Positions 29,955 to 40,617 of a stretch of 64,000 nucleotides of DNA are shown here, one piece after another. The notes under the pieces are model-generated. The model saw nothing but the letters and a program-made list of their open reading frames with translations. It had not been told where the DNA came from and did not search any database. The position numbers and the translations under genes were made by a program. The DNA lies in assembly GCF_018613415.1 (NCBI RefSeq), contig NZ_JAGGQG010000010.1:657573-721572 (forward strand). Reading direction: 5' to 3'. Each line of letters starts with the position of its first letter. Position 1 is the first letter of the stretch. The stretch comes from Bacillus sp. ISL-18. GTDB lineage: Bacteria; Bacillota; Bacilli; Bacillales; Cytobacillaceae.

Positions 29955-30536
29955 TTACATATAACTATGCAAAATCGACCAGGCTTGATCTTTGCCTTCG
30001 CCTGTTTCTGATGAAAAAACCACAATTTGGTCGTTTTTATCTAGGTCTAATGTTTCACGGGTTACTTTTAAATGCTTCTGCCATTTCCCCTTAGGGATCT
30101 TATCCGCTTTCGTCGCAATGATAACACATGGAATCTCATAATGTTTTAGGAAATCATACATCATCACATCGTCAGTGGTTGGCGGATGACGTAAATCAAC
30201 GATTAAAACAGCTGCCTTAAGCTGTTCCCTCGTCGTGAAGTAGGTCTCAATCATCCTTCCCCACGCTGCCCGCTCGGACTTCGAGACTTTCGCATACCCA
30301 TAACCTGGGACATCGACAAAATGCAAAATTTCATTAATCAAGTAAAAATTCAATGTCTGCGTTTTACCTGGCTTAGAGGAAATCCGAGCTAAGCCCTTAC
30401 GGTTCAGCATTTTATTAATAAAGGAAGACTTGCCAACATTCGAGCGGCCGGCAAGTGCAAACTCCGGCAGCTCGGTTTCCGGATATTGCTCAGGTTTTAC
30501 CGCACTAATTACAATCTCAGAACTTACAACCTTCAT
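29955..30536 (-). CDS. engB: EngB/YsxC ribosome-biogenesis GTPase
   Basis: This 193-residue essential GTPase acts in late 50S assembly. The G motifs are visible: G1 [16 protein letters not shown]2/G3 region with [11 protein letters not shown] and [13 protein letters not shown]4 [11 protein letters not shown] and G5 SSETGEGKD. The start ATG overlaps the lonA stop (ATGA), indicating coupling in a lonA-engB operon. Confidence 0.97.
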   Translation of the reverse strand: MKVVSSEIVISAVKPEQYPETELPEFALAGRSNVGKSSFINKMLNRKGLARISSKPGKTQTLNFYLINEILHFVDVPGYGYAKVSKSERAAWGRMIETYFTTREQLKAAVLIVDLRHPPTTDDVMMYDFLKHYEIPCVIIATKADKIPKGKWQKHLKVTRETLDLDKNDQIVVFSSETGEGKDQAWSILHSYM

Positions 30537-32863
30537 CGGACGCCACCTTCTAGAAGGGCACGCTTCAATACTTCATCCACATGGGCAACAGGGACAAATT
30601 CTAACTCGTTCCGAACACTTTCAGGAATATCATCAATATCTTTGACATTATCTTTAGGAATAATGACTGTTTTCAAACCTGCGCGGTGGGCACTAAGCGA
30701 TTTTTCCTTCAAGCCGCCAATTGGAAGAACTCGGCCTCTCAACGTGATTTCACCTGTCATTCCCACTTCACGACGGATTGGTTTGCCGGTTAAGGCCGAA
30801 ACTAGTGCGGTTGCCATCGTAATTCCTGCAGATGGACCATCTTTAGGGACCGCACCTTCTGGAACATGGATATGAATATCATTTTTTTCATGGAAGTCTT
30901 CGGCTATACCAAGCTCACTTGCTTTTGAACGAACATAACTAAAAGCTGCTTGAGCCGATTCTTTCATAACATCACCAAGTTTACCTGTTAAAACTAGTTT
31001 TCCTTTACCAGGAGATAAAGAAACTTCTATTTGCAGGGTATCGCCGCCAACAGTTGTATATGCTAATCCAGTTGCTACGCCGACTTGATCCTCGGATTCT
31101 GCCATGCCATAATGGAATCTTGGTTTACCTAGGAACTCTTCCACATTCTTCTCGGTAATAATTACACGCTTTTTCTCGCCGGCAACAATAATTTTGGCCG
31201 TTTTGCGGCAAATCGTTGCCATTTGACGTTCAAGGCTACGAACACCTGCTTCACGAGTATAGTAACGAACGACTTTCAAGATCGCATCATCACGCACTTG
31301 CAGAATTCCTTTTGAAAGGCCATTTTCTTTAATTTGCTTCGGCAGTAAATGATCACGGCAAATATGAACTTTTTCAATTTCCGTATAGCCTTCAATCGTT
31401 ATAATCTCCATTCGATCTAGGAGCGGCCCTGGTACGGTTGACAAGTTATTCGCTGTTGCAATAAACATAACCTTCGATAAATCATAGGTTTCTTCAATAT
31501 AATGATCGCTGAAATTATGGTTTTGTTCAGGGTCTAATACTTCTAGCATGGCACTTGATGGGTCACCCCGGAAGTCACTCGACATTTTATCAATTTCATC
31601 TAGTAAGAAAACAGGATTGATCGTCCCTGCTTTTTTCATTCCTTGGATAATCCGGCCAGGCATTGCACCGACATAGGTTCTGCGATGACCGCGGATTTCG
31701 GATTCATCTCGAACACCGCCAAGCGAAACTCGGACAAAATTCCGATTCAGCGAGGTCGCAATCGAGCGGGCCAAACTGGTTTTACCCACACCTGGAGGTC
31801 CTGCTAGACAAAGGATTGGACCTTTGATTGAATTAGTCAGCTTTTGCACCGCTAAGTATTCAAGCACACGTTCCTTTACCTTTTCAAGTCCGTAATGATC
31901 CTCGTTTAAAATCTTTTCAGCACGAAGAATATCGATATCATCCTCCGTCTTTGTTGTCCATGGAAGGGCAATCAGCCAATCAATATAGTTACGAATGACC
32001 GCACTTTCAGCCGAACTTGCAGGGACCTTCTCATAACGGTCCAGTTCTTTCAATGCGGCTTTTTTAGTATGCTCCGGCATGCCTGCTTCTTCAATTTTTT
32101 TCGTAAGGTCTGCGATTTCGCCGGTTTTACCTTCTTTATCGCCTAATTCCTTTTGAATCGCCTTCATTTGCTCACGAAGGTAGTATTCTTTTTGTGTCCT
32201 TTCCATCGAGCGTTTCACACGCTGGCCAATCTTTTTCTCAAGATTTAGGACTTCTTTTTCATTATGAATGGTATCAATTACGCGGTTAACACGCTGTTTA
32301 ATATCGATCATTTCAAGAATTTCTTGTTTTTCTTTTAACTTGATTGGCAAATGTGAGGCAATCAGATCGGCCATCCGCCCTGGCTCTTCAATATCGGCAA
32401 CAGTTGCAAACGTTTCGGCTGATATCTTTTTCGATAATTTTATGTATTGCTCAAAATAATCCAGCATCGTTCTCATCAAGGCTTGATCTTCTACATCTTT
32501 CGTATCCGGGTCCTCGTAGGTAACGATACTAACGGAGTAATAGTCATCTTCATCATAAAAAGAAACCACTTCTGCCCTATTTAATCCTTCTACTAATACG
32601 CGAATGGTACCATTAGGAAGCTTTAACATTTGCTTCACCTTTGTCAATGTACCTAATTTGTATAAATCCTCTTCCGCAGGTTCATCAATGGAGACATCCT
32701 TTTGTGTGGTTAAAAATATCAAATGGTCATCTACCATTGCTTTTTCGAGTGCCTGAACCGATCTCTCACGGCCTACATCCAAATGCAGAACCATTGTCGG
32801 ATAGACGAGCAGGCCTCGAAGCGGCAGGAGGGGGACGATTAATTCATTTTGGTTCGCCATCAT
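30533..32863 (-). CDS. lonA: ATP-dependent protease LonA
   Basis: LonA degrades misfolded and regulatory proteins in the cytoplasm. The protein of about 776 residues has the N-terminal LON substrate domain ([20 protein letters not shown], cited as [13 protein letters not shown]), the AAA+ module with [13 protein letters not shown] and FLLDEIDKM, and the proteolytic domain with the catalytic serine in [14 protein letters not shown] and lysine in [11 protein letters not shown] start at the ATG at 32863, six bases after GGAGG. It precedes engB and follows lonB. Confidence 0.97.
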   Translation of the reverse strand: MMANQNELIVPLLPLRGLLVYPTMVLHLDVGRERSVQALEKAMVDDHLIFLTTQKDVSIDEPAEEDLYKLGTLTKVKQMLKLPNGTIRVLVEGLNRAEVVSFYDEDDYYSVSIVTYEDPDTKDVEDQALMRTMLDYFEQYIKLSKKISAETFATVADIEEPGRMADLIASHLPIKLKEKQEILEMIDIKQRVNRVIDTIHNEKEVLNLEKKIGQRVKRSMERTQKEYYLREQMKAIQKELGDKEGKTGEIADLTKKIEEAGMPEHTKKAALKELDRYEKVPASSAESAVIRNYIDWLIALPWTTKTEDDIDILRAEKILNEDHYGLEKVKERVLEYLAVQKLTNSIKGPILCLAGPPGVGKTSLARSIATSLNRNFVRVSLGGVRDESEIRGHRRTYVGAMPGRIIQGMKKAGTINPVFLLDEIDKMSSDFRGDPSSAMLEVLDPEQNHNFSDHYIEETYDLSKVMFIATANNLSTVPGPLLDRMEIITIEGYTEIEKVHICRDHLLPKQIKENGLSKGILQVRDDAILKVVRYYTREAGVRSLERQMATICRKTAKIIVAGEKKRVIITEKNVEEFLGKPRFHYGMAESEDQVGVATGLAYTTVGGDTLQIEVSLSPGKGKLVLTGKLGDVMKESAQAAFSYVRSKASELGIAEDFHEKNDIHIHVPEGAVPKDGPSAGITMATALVSALTGKPIRREVGMTGEITLRGRVLPIGGLKEKSLSAHRAGLKTVIIPKDNVKDIDDIPESVRNELEFVPVAHVDEVLKRALLEGGVR

Positions 32864-33025
32864 ACTGCACCTCCACATGCAAAATCCTTATTTTTCTACT
32901 GCATAGCAGAATAGTCTTTGTTGTACAATTCTATCTCATTTGGTTTTTCGTGTCTATTTTTAGAGAGTGTACGCAGTTTCTTTCTCAATATAATTATTTT
33001 CCCCAATCAAGACATTTTCTTTCTC

Positions 33026-33068
33026 ATAAAAAAACTTCGGTTTGATTATATTGCCAAACCGAAGTTTT
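33026..33068. terminator. Terminator between lonB and lonA
   Basis: A 12-bp stem AACTTCGGTTTG/CAAACCGAAGTT (33033-33044 with 33055-33066) has a T run on the minus strand and a shorter one on the plus strand. It ends lonB transcription. Confidence 0.9.
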
Positions 33069-33072
33069 TATA

Positions 33073-34740
33073 CTAAATGGACTCTTTTTTTGTTAATTCA
33101 ATGGAAGCAGGTATAGCCTCATTTTGTTGAAAGGAGTTTACCAAGGCAATATCAAAAACTTGTTGCAGGTGGGTAACCGTAACAATGTTGATCCCTTTTA
33201 TTTCATTTAAGATCGTTTGCATATTTTCTTCTGGTATAATAACGGTTTTAGCCCCAGCCTTTAGCGCTGCCTTTACCTTCGGATAGACACCGCCGATTGG
33301 CTTTACATTACCGTGAATACTAATTTCACCTGTCATGGCCACTGTGTTGTCAATTGGAATCTTGTAAATGGCGGAATAAATTCCTGTCGCCATGGCAATC
33401 CCTGCAGAAGGACCATCGATCGGCACCCCGCCTGGAAAATTGACATGAATATCATAATCGTTAGCTGGTACTCCCATCGACCGCAGGACGGTAATAACGT
33501 TTTCAATTGAACCGCGCGCCATACTCTTGCGCCGGATCGATTTGCCTTGACCGCCAATACTTTCTTCTTCCACAATACCAGTAATATTAATCGAGCCCTT
33601 TTCTTTTGCTGGAATGACCGTTACCTCTATTTCAAGCAATGCGCCTGAATTTGGTCCATAAACAGCTAAACCGTTAACCAACCCAATATGTGAAATGTCA
33701 TTAATTTTTCTTTCCATTCTTGGCGTCATCTGACTGGAATGAATGACCCACTCGATATCTTCGTCCTTTAGATAGCTCCGGTCTTCGGTTATGGCAAGAC
33801 CAGCAGCAATTTGAATCATATTGACCGTTTCCCGGCCATTTCTTGCATATGTAGAAAGTGTGTTAACAGCATTTTCGCTTATTTCCATATTCACTTTATC
33901 AGCCGCTTTTTTTGCCACGGTTACAATCTCTTCTTGATTTAAATCTCGGAAGAATACTTCCATACAACGTGAGCGAATCGCTGGGGGTATTTCACTTGGT
34001 GTTCTGGTTGTGGCCCCGATTAGCCGGAAGTCTGCCGGAAGGCCATTTTTAAAAATATCATGGATGTGAGTTGGAATCTGCGTATTTTCTTCATGATAAT
34101 AAGCACTTTCAAGAAAAACTTTCCGATCTTCTAACACCTTCAACAGTTTGTTCATTTGAATCGGATGTAATTCACCAATTTCATCAATAAACAGGACCCC
34201 TCCATGTGCATTGGTGACTGCTCCCTGCTTTGGCTGGGGAATCCCTGCTTGTCCCATTGCCCCTGCACCCTGATATATCGGGTCATGAACGGAGCCTATT
34301 AACGGATCGGCAATCCCTCTTTCATCAAATCGAGCGGTTGTTGCATCTAACTCAACAAAGACCGATTTTGGTTTAAATGGTGATTTTGCATTCTTTTTTG
34401 CTTCCTCAAGGACGAGGCGGGCAGCAGCTGTTTTTCCGACTCCCGGAGGTCCATAAATAATGACATGCTGCGGGTTTGGACCGCATAAAGCTGCTTTTAA
34501 TGATTTTATTCCATCTTCTTGGCCTACAATATCATTAAAACTTGTAGGACGAACTTTTTCAGATAACGGTTCTGTTAAGGAGATCGATCTCATTTTGCGT
34601 AGTTGTTCCATCTCTTTCCGGGATTCCCGGTCAATGGACACTTTTTGGGTTCGCTGGCTCCTCAATAAATTCCAAAAATACAGCCCGATAATAATACCAA
34701 AAAACAGCTGTATAAATAAAGCAATCCCCGTCCAACTCAT
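33073..34740 (-). CDS. lonB: LonB, forespore Lon-like protease
   Basis: LonB (555 residues) lacks the LON N-terminal domain and instead has an N-terminal membrane anchor (IALFIQLFFGIIIGLYFW). The AAA+ core shows [13 protein letters not shown] and the protease domain DGPSAGIAMATGIYSA with the catalytic Ser and PIGGVYPKVKAALKAG with the Lys. In B. subtilis it is made in the forespore under sigma-F. GGAGGG precedes the ATG. It is preceded by 294 bp containing array C and a single TGGCGGA unit at 34796. Confidence 0.95.
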   Translation of the reverse strand: MSWTGIALFIQLFFGIIIGLYFWNLLRSQRTQKVSIDRESRKEMEQLRKMRSISLTEPLSEKVRPTSFNDIVGQEDGIKSLKAALCGPNPQHVIIYGPPGVGKTAAARLVLEEAKKNAKSPFKPKSVFVELDATTARFDERGIADPLIGSVHDPIYQGAGAMGQAGIPQPKQGAVTNAHGGVLFIDEIGELHPIQMNKLLKVLEDRKVFLESAYYHEENTQIPTHIHDIFKNGLPADFRLIGATTRTPSEIPPAIRSRCMEVFFRDLNQEEIVTVAKKAADKVNMEISENAVNTLSTYARNGRETVNMIQIAAGLAITEDRSYLKDEDIEWVIHSSQMTPRMERKINDISHIGLVNGLAVYGPNSGALLEIEVTVIPAKEKGSINITGIVEEESIGGQGKSIRRKSMARGSIENVITVLRSMGVPANDYDIHVNFPGGVPIDGPSAGIAMATGIYSAIYKIPIDNTVAMTGEISIHGNVKPIGGVYPKVKAALKAGAKTVIIPEENMQTILNEIKGINIVTVTHLQQVFDIALVNSFQQNEAIPASIELTKKESI

Positions 34741-34857
34741 ATCTTTCCCTCCTACAACTAATACTCATCTATAGTAAGAAGTATTTCCTTTACACTGGCG
34801 GAATAAACCAACAATGTAAAAACAAATCATCGTTGGAAAGAGAGGGGTTATCTGTCT

Positions 34858-34985
34858 TTGGCTCATTTTCTTCGATTGTTGGCCGGTTTTCTAGGTTATT
34901 AGGCTGATTTCCCATAGGTATTAGCTGATAAATTATGAGTATTGGCTCATTTTTCGTTAAGATTGGCTGTTTTAACAATTTATGG
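34858..34985 (+). repeat. Array C: degenerate 21-bp tandem repeat between clpX and lonB
   Basis: Six units of the form TTGGCT[C/G]ATTTT plus nine variable bases start at 34858, 34879, 34900, 34921, 34942 and 34963, every step exactly 21 bp. Two units are variants (TAGGCT, TTAGCT). The unit is that of array A. It directly follows the clpX terminator. A single unit of the array B type (ACTGGCGGAATAA) lies 60 bp away at 34794-34806. Confidence 0.87.
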
Positions 34986-34995
34986 AATAAATCCA

Positions 34996-35028
34996 TCAAA
35001 AAGAGACCCAGCTTTACAGCCAGGTCTC
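34996..35028 (-). terminator. Terminator after clpX
   Basis: GAGACCTGGCTGTAAAGC/GGGTCTC forms a strong stem on the minus strand followed by TTTTT. It begins 6 bp after the clpX stop. Confidence 0.9.
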
Positions 35029-35034
35029 ACTTCA

Positions 35035-36294
35035 TTATGCTGATTTTTCCTCGACAATCACAGTACCATCTTCAAGGACTAACTTTGGTACACTATTTTC
35101 GGAAACTGTTTCTTTTGTAATAATACATTTCGTGATATCTTCACGTGAAGGAAGATCAAACATGACATCCAACATAATTCCTTCAATAATTGAACGTAAA
35201 CCACGGGCACCTGTCTTCCGTTCGATTGCCTTTTTCGCAATTTCAGTTAGAGCACCTTCTTCAAATTCGAGCTCCACTTCATCGATTTCAAGCATCTTTT
35301 GGTACTGCTTGACAAGTGCATTCTTTGGTTTTGTTAAAATTTCAATTAAGGCAGCCTCGTCTAATTGCTCAAGACTCGCAATAACTGGAAGACGTCCAAT
35401 AAATTCAGGAATTAATCCAAAACGTAGTAAGTCTTCAGGCAATACCTTGGAAAGAAGCTCTTTTTGGCCGATATCCACTTGCTTGACATCTGATCCAAAG
35501 CCTATTACCTTCTGGCCTAAACGGCGTTTGATAATTGGTTCAATTCCATCGAATGCACCGCCGCATATAAACAAGATGTTCGTCGTGTCTATTTGGATAA
35601 ATTCTTGATGCGGATGCTTTCTACCACCTTGTGGCGGAACGCTTGCAACGGTACCTTCAAGAATTTTTAATAGTGCCTGTTGAACGCCTTCACCGGAAAC
35701 ATCTCTTGTAATCGATGGATTCTCCGATTTACGGGCAATTTTATCGATTTCATCGATGTAAATGATTCCTTTTTCAGCCTTCTCGACATCGTAATCGGCT
35801 GCTTGAATTAATTTTAAAAGAATATTTTCAACGTCTTCCCCTACGTAACCTGCCTCCGTTAGTGAGGTTGCATCAGCAATCGCAAACGGTACATTTAAGA
35901 TACGTGCCAAGGTTTGCGCTAATAACGTCTTACCTGATCCAGTAGGTCCAATCATACAGATGTTACTTTTTGAAAGTTCAACATCATCGATTTTACTATT
36001 AGAATTGATACGCTTATAGTGGTTATAAACCGCTACTGAGAGCGATTTTTTCGCCTGATCCTGCCCAATAACGTACTCATTCAAAATCTCACAGATTTCT
36101 TTTGGTTTTGGTACGTCTTTGAATTCTACTTCTTCTTCTGTTCCTAGTTCTTCTTCCACAATCTCTGTGCAAAGCTCGATGCATTCATCGCATATATATA
36201 CTCCCGGCCCGGCAACTAATTTACGAACTTGATCCTGTGTTTTTCCACAGAAGGAACACTTTAACTGTCCTTTTTCATCATTAAATTTAAACAA
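35035..36294 (-). CDS. clpX: ClpX, ATPase subunit of ClpXP
   Basis: ClpX unfolds substrates and feeds them to ClpP. The 419-residue protein has the N-terminal zinc-binding domain (CSFC and CDEC pairs), the Walker [15 protein letters not shown], Walker [12 protein letters not shown], the pore loop GYVGEDVE and the IGF-loop [11 protein letters not shown] for ClpP docking. I place the start at the TTG at 36294 (LFKFNDEKG, the family's N-terminus), eight bases after AAGGGG; the GTG at 36303 touches that ribosome-binding site. A perfect palindrome lies just upstream. Confidence 0.96.
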   Translation of the reverse strand: MFKFNDEKGQLKCSFCGKTQDQVRKLVAGPGVYICDECIELCTEIVEEELGTEEEVEFKDVPKPKEICEILNEYVIGQDQAKKSLSVAVYNHYKRINSNSKIDDVELSKSNICMIGPTGSGKTLLAQTLARILNVPFAIADATSLTEAGYVGEDVENILLKLIQAADYDVEKAEKGIIYIDEIDKIARKSENPSITRDVSGEGVQQALLKILEGTVASVPPQGGRKHPHQEFIQIDTTNILFICGGAFDGIEPIIKRRLGQKVIGFGSDVKQVDIGQKELLSKVLPEDLLRFGLIPEFIGRLPVIASLEQLDEAALIEILTKPKNALVKQYQKMLEIDEVELEFEEGALTEIAKKAIERKTGARGLRSIIEGIMLDVMFDLPSREDITKCIITKETVSENSVPKLVLEDGTVIVEEKSA

Positions 36295-36306
36295 TTCTTT
36301 CACCCC

Positions 36307-36320
36307 TTAACACGTGTTAA
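36307..36320. promoter_or_regulatory. Perfect 14-bp palindrome abutting the clpX ribosome-binding site
   Basis: TTAACACGTGTTAA is a perfect palindrome whose end shares bases with the AAGGGG ribosome-binding site of clpX. It could be an operator or could fold the RNA. The remaining 36321-36640 upstream of clpX is AT-rich with no supported gene. Confidence 0.4.
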
Positions 36321-36642
36321 AACCCTATTGAAGCTCGTGAATTACACAAACAAAGTCCGAGTTTTTTCTCTACTTCTAATGGTATGTATTTTGCATTGTA
36401 ACACATTTGACTAGTGGACTGGAAATAAAACGCTTTATCGATTATGTTTTCTTTTTCTCGTTTTGTTTGTGGAATTCGAAAAAATATGTACTCATTAATC
36501 TTAACCATAATTTTTAAAAATAAATCTTAAAACGCTATGGAAATATTTATTCGCTATTGACTGCGCTTTTTCCTTCCCATATTTTGTGGAATCCTTAAAA
36601 AGGTTTCCCTGTCCTTATTATAATATGTAATGGATAAAATGT

Positions 36643-36677
36643 ATAAAACAAGGCACGATAAAAATCGCGCCTTGTCC
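36643..36677 (-). terminator. Terminator after tig
   Basis: ACAAGGCGCGAT/ATCGTGCCTTGT with a T tract follows the tig stop on the minus strand. Confidence 0.88.
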
Positions 36678-36689
36678 AAAAGTTCACTA

Positions 36690-37967
36690 TTATTTCTTAT
36701 TTTCAACTAAGAAATTAACTGCTTTTTGAAGTTGAAGATCAGCTTTAATGCCTTCAACGCCGCCAAGAGCTTGTTTAATGGTATCAACCGGCATATTGTA
36801 CATACCAGCCATTCTTTCAAGTTCAGCGTCCACATCTTCATCTGTTACTTCAAGGTTTTCTGCTTTAGCAATTGCTTCAAGTGTTAAATTCATTTTCACA
36901 CGTTTTTCAGCGTCTTCTTTCATTTGTTCACGAAGCGCGTTTTCGTCTTGACCTGAGAATTGAAAGTAAAGTTCAAGGTTCATACCTTGCATTTGCAGGC
37001 GTTGTTCGAACTCTTGAAGCATGCGGTTTACTTCAGTCGTAACCATTACTTCTGGAATTTCAACTTCTGCATTTTCAGCAGCTTTTTCCACTACAGTATC
37101 ACGTAGGTTGTGTTCTGCTTCATGCTTTTTGCTGTCTTCTAAACGAGTTTTGATTTTTTCTTTTAATGCTTCTAAAGTTTCAACTTCTTCGTCTACATCT
37201 TTAGCAAACTCGTCATCTAATTCAGGAAGTTCTTTTCCTTTGATTTCATGAACAGTTACTTTGAATACGGCTTGTTTTCCAGCAAGTTCTGCCGCATGGT
37301 ATTCTTCCGGGAAAGTAACTTCAACTTCTTTAGATTCGCCAGCTTTTACGCCTACTAATTGCTCTTCGAAACCTGGGATGAAAGAGCCTGAACCTAACTC
37401 TAATGAATGATTTTCAGCTTTTCCGCCTTCGAATGCTTCGCCATCTACGAAACCTTCAAAGTCGATGACAACTGTATCACCATTTTCTGCAGGAGCATCT
37501 TCTTTTACAACAAGCTCAGCTTGACGTTCTTGCATTGTTTTTAATTCGTTCGCAACATCTTCATCTGTTACAATTGTATCGATTTCTTCTACTTCTAAGC
37601 CTTTGTACTCGCCTAATTTAACTTCAGGCTTCACTTGTACAGTTGCTTTAAAAATAAGTTCTTTGCCTTTTTCCATTTGATCGATATCGATATCTGGACG
37701 ATCGATTGGCTCAATTCCTGTTTCGTCAATTGCATTTCCGTATGCTTCTGGAAGAAGGATATCTAATGCATCTTGGTAAAGAGCTTCTACACCGAAACGT
37801 TTTTCAAACATGCCACGAGGCATTTTTCCTTTACGGAAACCTGGAACGTTTACTTGCTTAACCACTTTTTGAAATGCCGCGTCTAGGCCTTTGTTTACCT
37901 CTTCAGCGCTTACTTCAACAGTAAGGACACCGCGGTTGCCTTCTAATTTTTCCCATTTTGCTGTCAT
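36690..37967 (-). CDS. tig: Trigger factor
   Basis: Trigger factor (425 residues) is the ribosome-bound chaperone with peptidyl-prolyl isomerase activity. The ribosome-binding loop is seen in [20 protein letters not shown] (residues about 40-59), the FKBP-type domain in [17 protein letters not shown] and [16 protein letters not shown], and the C-terminal helical arms follow. It stands upstream of clpX, the usual tig-clpX order, with a terminator between them. Confidence 0.98.
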   Translation of the reverse strand: MTAKWEKLEGNRGVLTVEVSAEEVNKGLDAAFQKVVKQVNVPGFRKGKMPRGMFEKRFGVEALYQDALDILLPEAYGNAIDETGIEPIDRPDIDIDQMEKGKELIFKATVQVKPEVKLGEYKGLEVEEIDTIVTDEDVANELKTMQERQAELVVKEDAPAENGDTVVIDFEGFVDGEAFEGGKAENHSLELGSGSFIPGFEEQLVGVKAGESKEVEVTFPEEYHAAELAGKQAVFKVTVHEIKGKELPELDDEFAKDVDEEVETLEALKEKIKTRLEDSKKHEAEHNLRDTVVEKAAENAEVEIPEVMVTTEVNRMLQEFEQRLQMQGMNLELYFQFSGQDENALREQMKEDAEKRVKMNLTLEAIAKAENLEVTDEDVDAELERMAGMYNMPVDTIKQALGGVEGIKADLQLQKAVNFLVENKK

Positions 37968-38137
37968 ACCTATTTTCCCTCCAACAAATCTATTCTCATT
38001 TCATTCGATAACGAATTTGAGTCGAAAAATGTCTTGTCGAACAAGCAATTTTTCCATTTTTAAATGTAAAATATAGTTTTTTACACAATGCAACCCCTAC
38101 ATTATAACATAGGTTCGTCTTCTTTCAACAGGAAGAC

Positions 38138-39163
38138 CTAAATATTAGGATAAGAAATTTTCTCAATAGTCTCTATTTGCTCTCTTGCTTTCTCAATTTC
38201 AGAGGGTTCAGCACCGTAATCTCCTGCAATTTCGTCAAATTCCGGGTCCATTCCCAAATATTCTTGTGCGAGCATGTCAAAAGCTGCAGCCCAAGCTTCC
38301 GAGGAATTTGGTTCAAGTTCAAACGGATAACAAATAAAAAATAGTCTATCAACCATATTAATCGCATTTTCATATAGACCGGGATTTTTACTTTCTACTT
38401 GTTTTGCAAGCAATGCCTTTACCTCTAGCATTTTAGGCTGCTCCCTTACGTCAGGGAGCTGTATAGGACTGAACTGTTTTTTGCAAGCAAATTTTTCTAC
38501 GATGATGTCTCGATTTATTTCTTGTTCCTTTAATAGATTTAAAACGATTGTTTTTATAAATGGATGACCCGCCTCGGACTTTAAGTAGTCTGCCAGTTCC
38601 TCAAGATAGGGACGGATGTTTTTGTCCGCCAAATTGGCTATAGTGAGCATTTGCTCGTTAATATTATCGATTGAGAGCAGGTTTAGGGCTGGAAGCTCTA
38701 AGTCTTCTTCCTCCTGTTCTGCGTCTTGCCGGTCATGTCCCTCTGCCATCCGGCGGCTAAATTGCAAAATTGTTAAAAAGTGGTCATGCTTCTCGGGCGG
38801 GATTTCCCTTTCATCTAAGAGTGCTTCAATGGTTGTGACAATTTCCCGGTATTCATGCAGCTGGATCAGGACGGTCAAATAAAGATCGACCATCTGAAAA
38901 TAATCGCCTATGCCTTTTAGCAGCATCTCATTTGCCAGTATTTTCGCTTTTTTAAAAGCACCCGCTTCAAAATAGGCCAGGACAAGCCCGATTAAAATGT
39001 TTTCGTTATCAGGGTCAAGCTCCCGTGCCTCCTCTAAAAGGGGGATCGCTTCATGAAATTTTTTCTTCTCAAGTCTTTCCAGACCTTTGTCCGCTAATCG
39101 TTTGTCTAGTCCGGGAAAGAAGATAATATTATCTTTTCGTTTGACTTGTTCCCGTTTTTTCAT
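38138..39163 (-). CDS. ysoA: TPR-repeat protein (YsoA-like)
   Basis: The protein of about 341 residues starts MKKREQVKRKDNIIFFPGLD and contains tetratricopeptide-type helices (KKKFHEAIPLLEEARELDPD, LVLAYFEAGAFKKAKILANE, HEYREIVTTIEALL), then a DUF3196-like C-terminal part. The position upstream of tig matches B. subtilis ysoA; the function is unknown. I start it at the ATG at 39163 behind AAGGACGG; an upstream extension would run through the tRNA terminator. Confidence 0.8.
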   Translation of the reverse strand: MKKREQVKRKDNIIFFPGLDKRLADKGLERLEKKKFHEAIPLLEEARELDPDNENILIGLVLAYFEAGAFKKAKILANEMLLKGIGDYFQMVDLYLTVLIQLHEYREIVTTIEALLDEREIPPEKHDHFLTILQFSRRMAEGHDRQDAEQEEEDLELPALNLLSIDNINEQMLTIANLADKNIRPYLEELADYLKSEAGHPFIKTIVLNLLKEQEINRDIIVEKFACKKQFSPIQLPDVREQPKMLEVKALLAKQVESKNPGLYENAINMVDRLFFICYPFELEPNSSEAWAAAFDMLAQEYLGMDPEFDEIAGDYGAEPSEIEKAREQIETIEKISYPNI

Positions 39164-39210
39164 AAAATCCGTCCTTCGGTGTGTAGTAAAAAATAGTGTA
39201 GCATAATTTG

Positions 39211-39243
39211 GAAACAAAAAAAACTCACCATACTGGTGAGTTG
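39211..39243 (-). terminator. Terminator after tRNA-Arg
   Basis: A perfect 9-bp stem AACTCACCA/TGGTGAGTT (39221-39229 with 39233-39241) is followed by eight T on the minus strand. Confidence 0.9.
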
Positions 39244-39280
39244 AGCTTTTGATATGTAGTTTGACTTTGGTACAAGAAAA

Positions 39281-39357
39281 TGGCGTCCCAGGAGAGATTC
39301 GAACTCCCGACCGTACGCTTAGAAGGCGTATGCTCTATCCGGCTGAGCTACTGGGAC
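39281..39357 (-). tRNA. tRNA-Arg (anticodon UCU)
   Basis: The minus strand folds into a complete cloverleaf of 77 nt: acceptor GTCCCAG/CTGGGAC, D stem GCTC/GAGC, anticodon stem TACGC/GCGTA around the loop CTTCTAA (anticodon TCT, reading AGA/AGG), T arm GGGAG-TTCGAAT-CTCTC, and an encoded 3' CCA. It stands between ysnB and ysoA and has its own terminator. Confidence 0.98.
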
Positions 39358-39430
39358 ATATTAACTTTCAAAGACAATATTTATTATATTATCCTATCAT
39401 CTAAAAGTCAACAGCATTTTTTACTTTTTT

Positions 39431-39454
39431 ATAAAAAGGGGAGTAACTCCCCTC
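39431..39454 (-). terminator. Terminator after ysnB
   Basis: AGGGGAGT/ACTCCCCT followed by TTTTTAT on the minus strand, just past the ysnB stop. Confidence 0.88.
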
Positions 39455-39459
39455 CCTAA

Positions 39460-39972
39460 TTATAGAATGAATTCTTGTGCTAGTTGTGTTAGTTCACGAC
39501 CAGAGAGCTCAAACACTGATAGCTTAACCTTACCACTTTGTAAATCAAGCATCACATAGGTTTTTTCAAAGCGCTCACGCGGGAGACGGATGCTGCCTGG
39601 GTTGATAAACAAAGTCCCCCCAACTACTTCTGCCCCTAGGACATGGGAGTGTCCAAAGCAGACAATATTGGCATGGTATTCCTCCGCTTTGTATTTTAGA
39701 GTCATTAATGAAGATTTAACCGAGTAGCGATGGCCATGGGTGATAAAAAACTTTCTTCCTGCCACTTCACAAGTAGTCTCTAAAGGGTATTCTGCCCCAA
39801 AATCACAATTTCCCATAACTGTTAAGTAACCAGAGATCGCTTTATCGGTTGGCATCAATTCCGAATCACCACAGTGAATCATTAAGTCAACTTCATGTAA
39901 GTGCCGTTCCCTGATGATGTTAAGTTCCTTTGTTAAACCGTGGCTGTCGCTGACAATTAATACCTTGCTCAT
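39460..39972 (-). CDS. ysnB: YfcE/MJ0936-type metallophosphoesterase (YsnB)
   Basis: The 170-residue protein has the calcineurin-like motifs of the small phosphodiesterase family: VSDSHG (residues 7-12), IHCGDSE, VMGNCD, THGH and FGHSHV with [14 protein letters not shown]. These bind two metal ions; the physiological substrate is not known. It overlaps the rdgB stop by 4 bp and ends the rph-rdgB-ysnB operon. Confidence 0.92.
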   Translation of the reverse strand: MSKVLIVSDSHGLTKELNIIRERHLHEVDLMIHCGDSELMPTDKAISGYLTVMGNCDFGAEYPLETTCEVAGRKFFITHGHRYSVKSSLMTLKYKAEEYHANIVCFGHSHVLGAEVVGGTLFINPGSIRLPRERFEKTYVMLDLQSGKVKLSVFELSGRELTQLAQEFIL

Positions 39973-40580
39973 GACCGGTCCGCTCTTTCTAAAATAGTAT
40001 CTAACATGACATCCAATTTTTTTAGAGCATTTGCCCGGTGGCTGAGTTGATTTTTTTCTTCTGAGGATAGTTCCGCCATGGATAAGCCTTTTTCCGGCAC
40101 ATAAAATACCGGGTCATAACCAAACCCGTTAGTACCGCGGGGCTCTTCCAAAATACGTCCCTCACAGGTGCCTGACACCGTTCTTGTCTCTTGACTAGGA
40201 ACTGCAATGGCCAACGCACAATAAAATCGAGCCGTTCTCTTTTCCTCAGGAACGCCTTGCAGTTCTCCTAGCACTTTATCTGTATTGTTCTGGTCGTTTT
40301 TCGGCTCTCCGGCATAGCGGGCGGAGAAAATCCCGGGTCTGCCGTCTAGGGCATCAATGATTAGCCCTGAGTCATCCCCTATGACCATTTTATCGAGTGC
40401 TCGGGAAATAGCCTCCGCTTTAAGGATCGCGTTTTCTTCAAAAGTGGTTCCCGTTTCCTCCACGTCAGGTAGTTCAGGAAAATCTAATAGGGTTCGAACT
40501 GCAATTCCCCTTGATGAAAATATTTCTTCAAATTCTCTTGCCTTTCCCGGGTTTTTGGTTGCTATTATGACTTCTTTCAT
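39969..40580 (-). CDS. rdgB: XTP/dITP diphosphatase (RdgB/HAM1 family)
   Basis: This 203-residue house-cleaning enzyme removes inosine and xanthosine triphosphates. It starts [20 protein letters not shown], followed by [30 protein letters not shown] and [11 protein letters not shown], all standard motifs. The codons for VSGTCEG happen to include the 13-mer GGTGTCAGGCACC that also occurs at 52179-52191. It follows rph after a 146-bp gap with array D, and overlaps ysnB. Confidence 0.95.
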   Translation of the reverse strand: MKEVIIATKNPGKAREFEEIFSSRGIAVRTLLDFPELPDVEETGTTFEENAILKAEAISRALDKMVIGDDSGLIIDALDGRPGIFSARYAGEPKNDQNNTDKVLGELQGVPEEKRTARFYCALAIAVPSQETRTVSGTCEGRILEEPRGTNGFGYDPVFYVPEKGLSMAELSSEEKNQLSHRANALKKLDVMLDTILERADRS

Positions 40581-40617
40581 ATTATCGCCTCTTATTTTAT
40601 AACAGTGTTTTTATCAA

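Noticed and set aside
34790..34999. Minus-strand open frame of 69 codons across array C with a heptad pattern of proline and asparagine
   Set aside because: The heptads follow from the 21-bp period; there is no ribosome-binding site and the other array of the same unit is interrupted by stops in that frame.
36317..36508. 63-codon minus-strand frame upstream of clpX
   Set aside because: Overlaps the clpX leader and palindrome, AT-driven composition, no ribosome-binding site.
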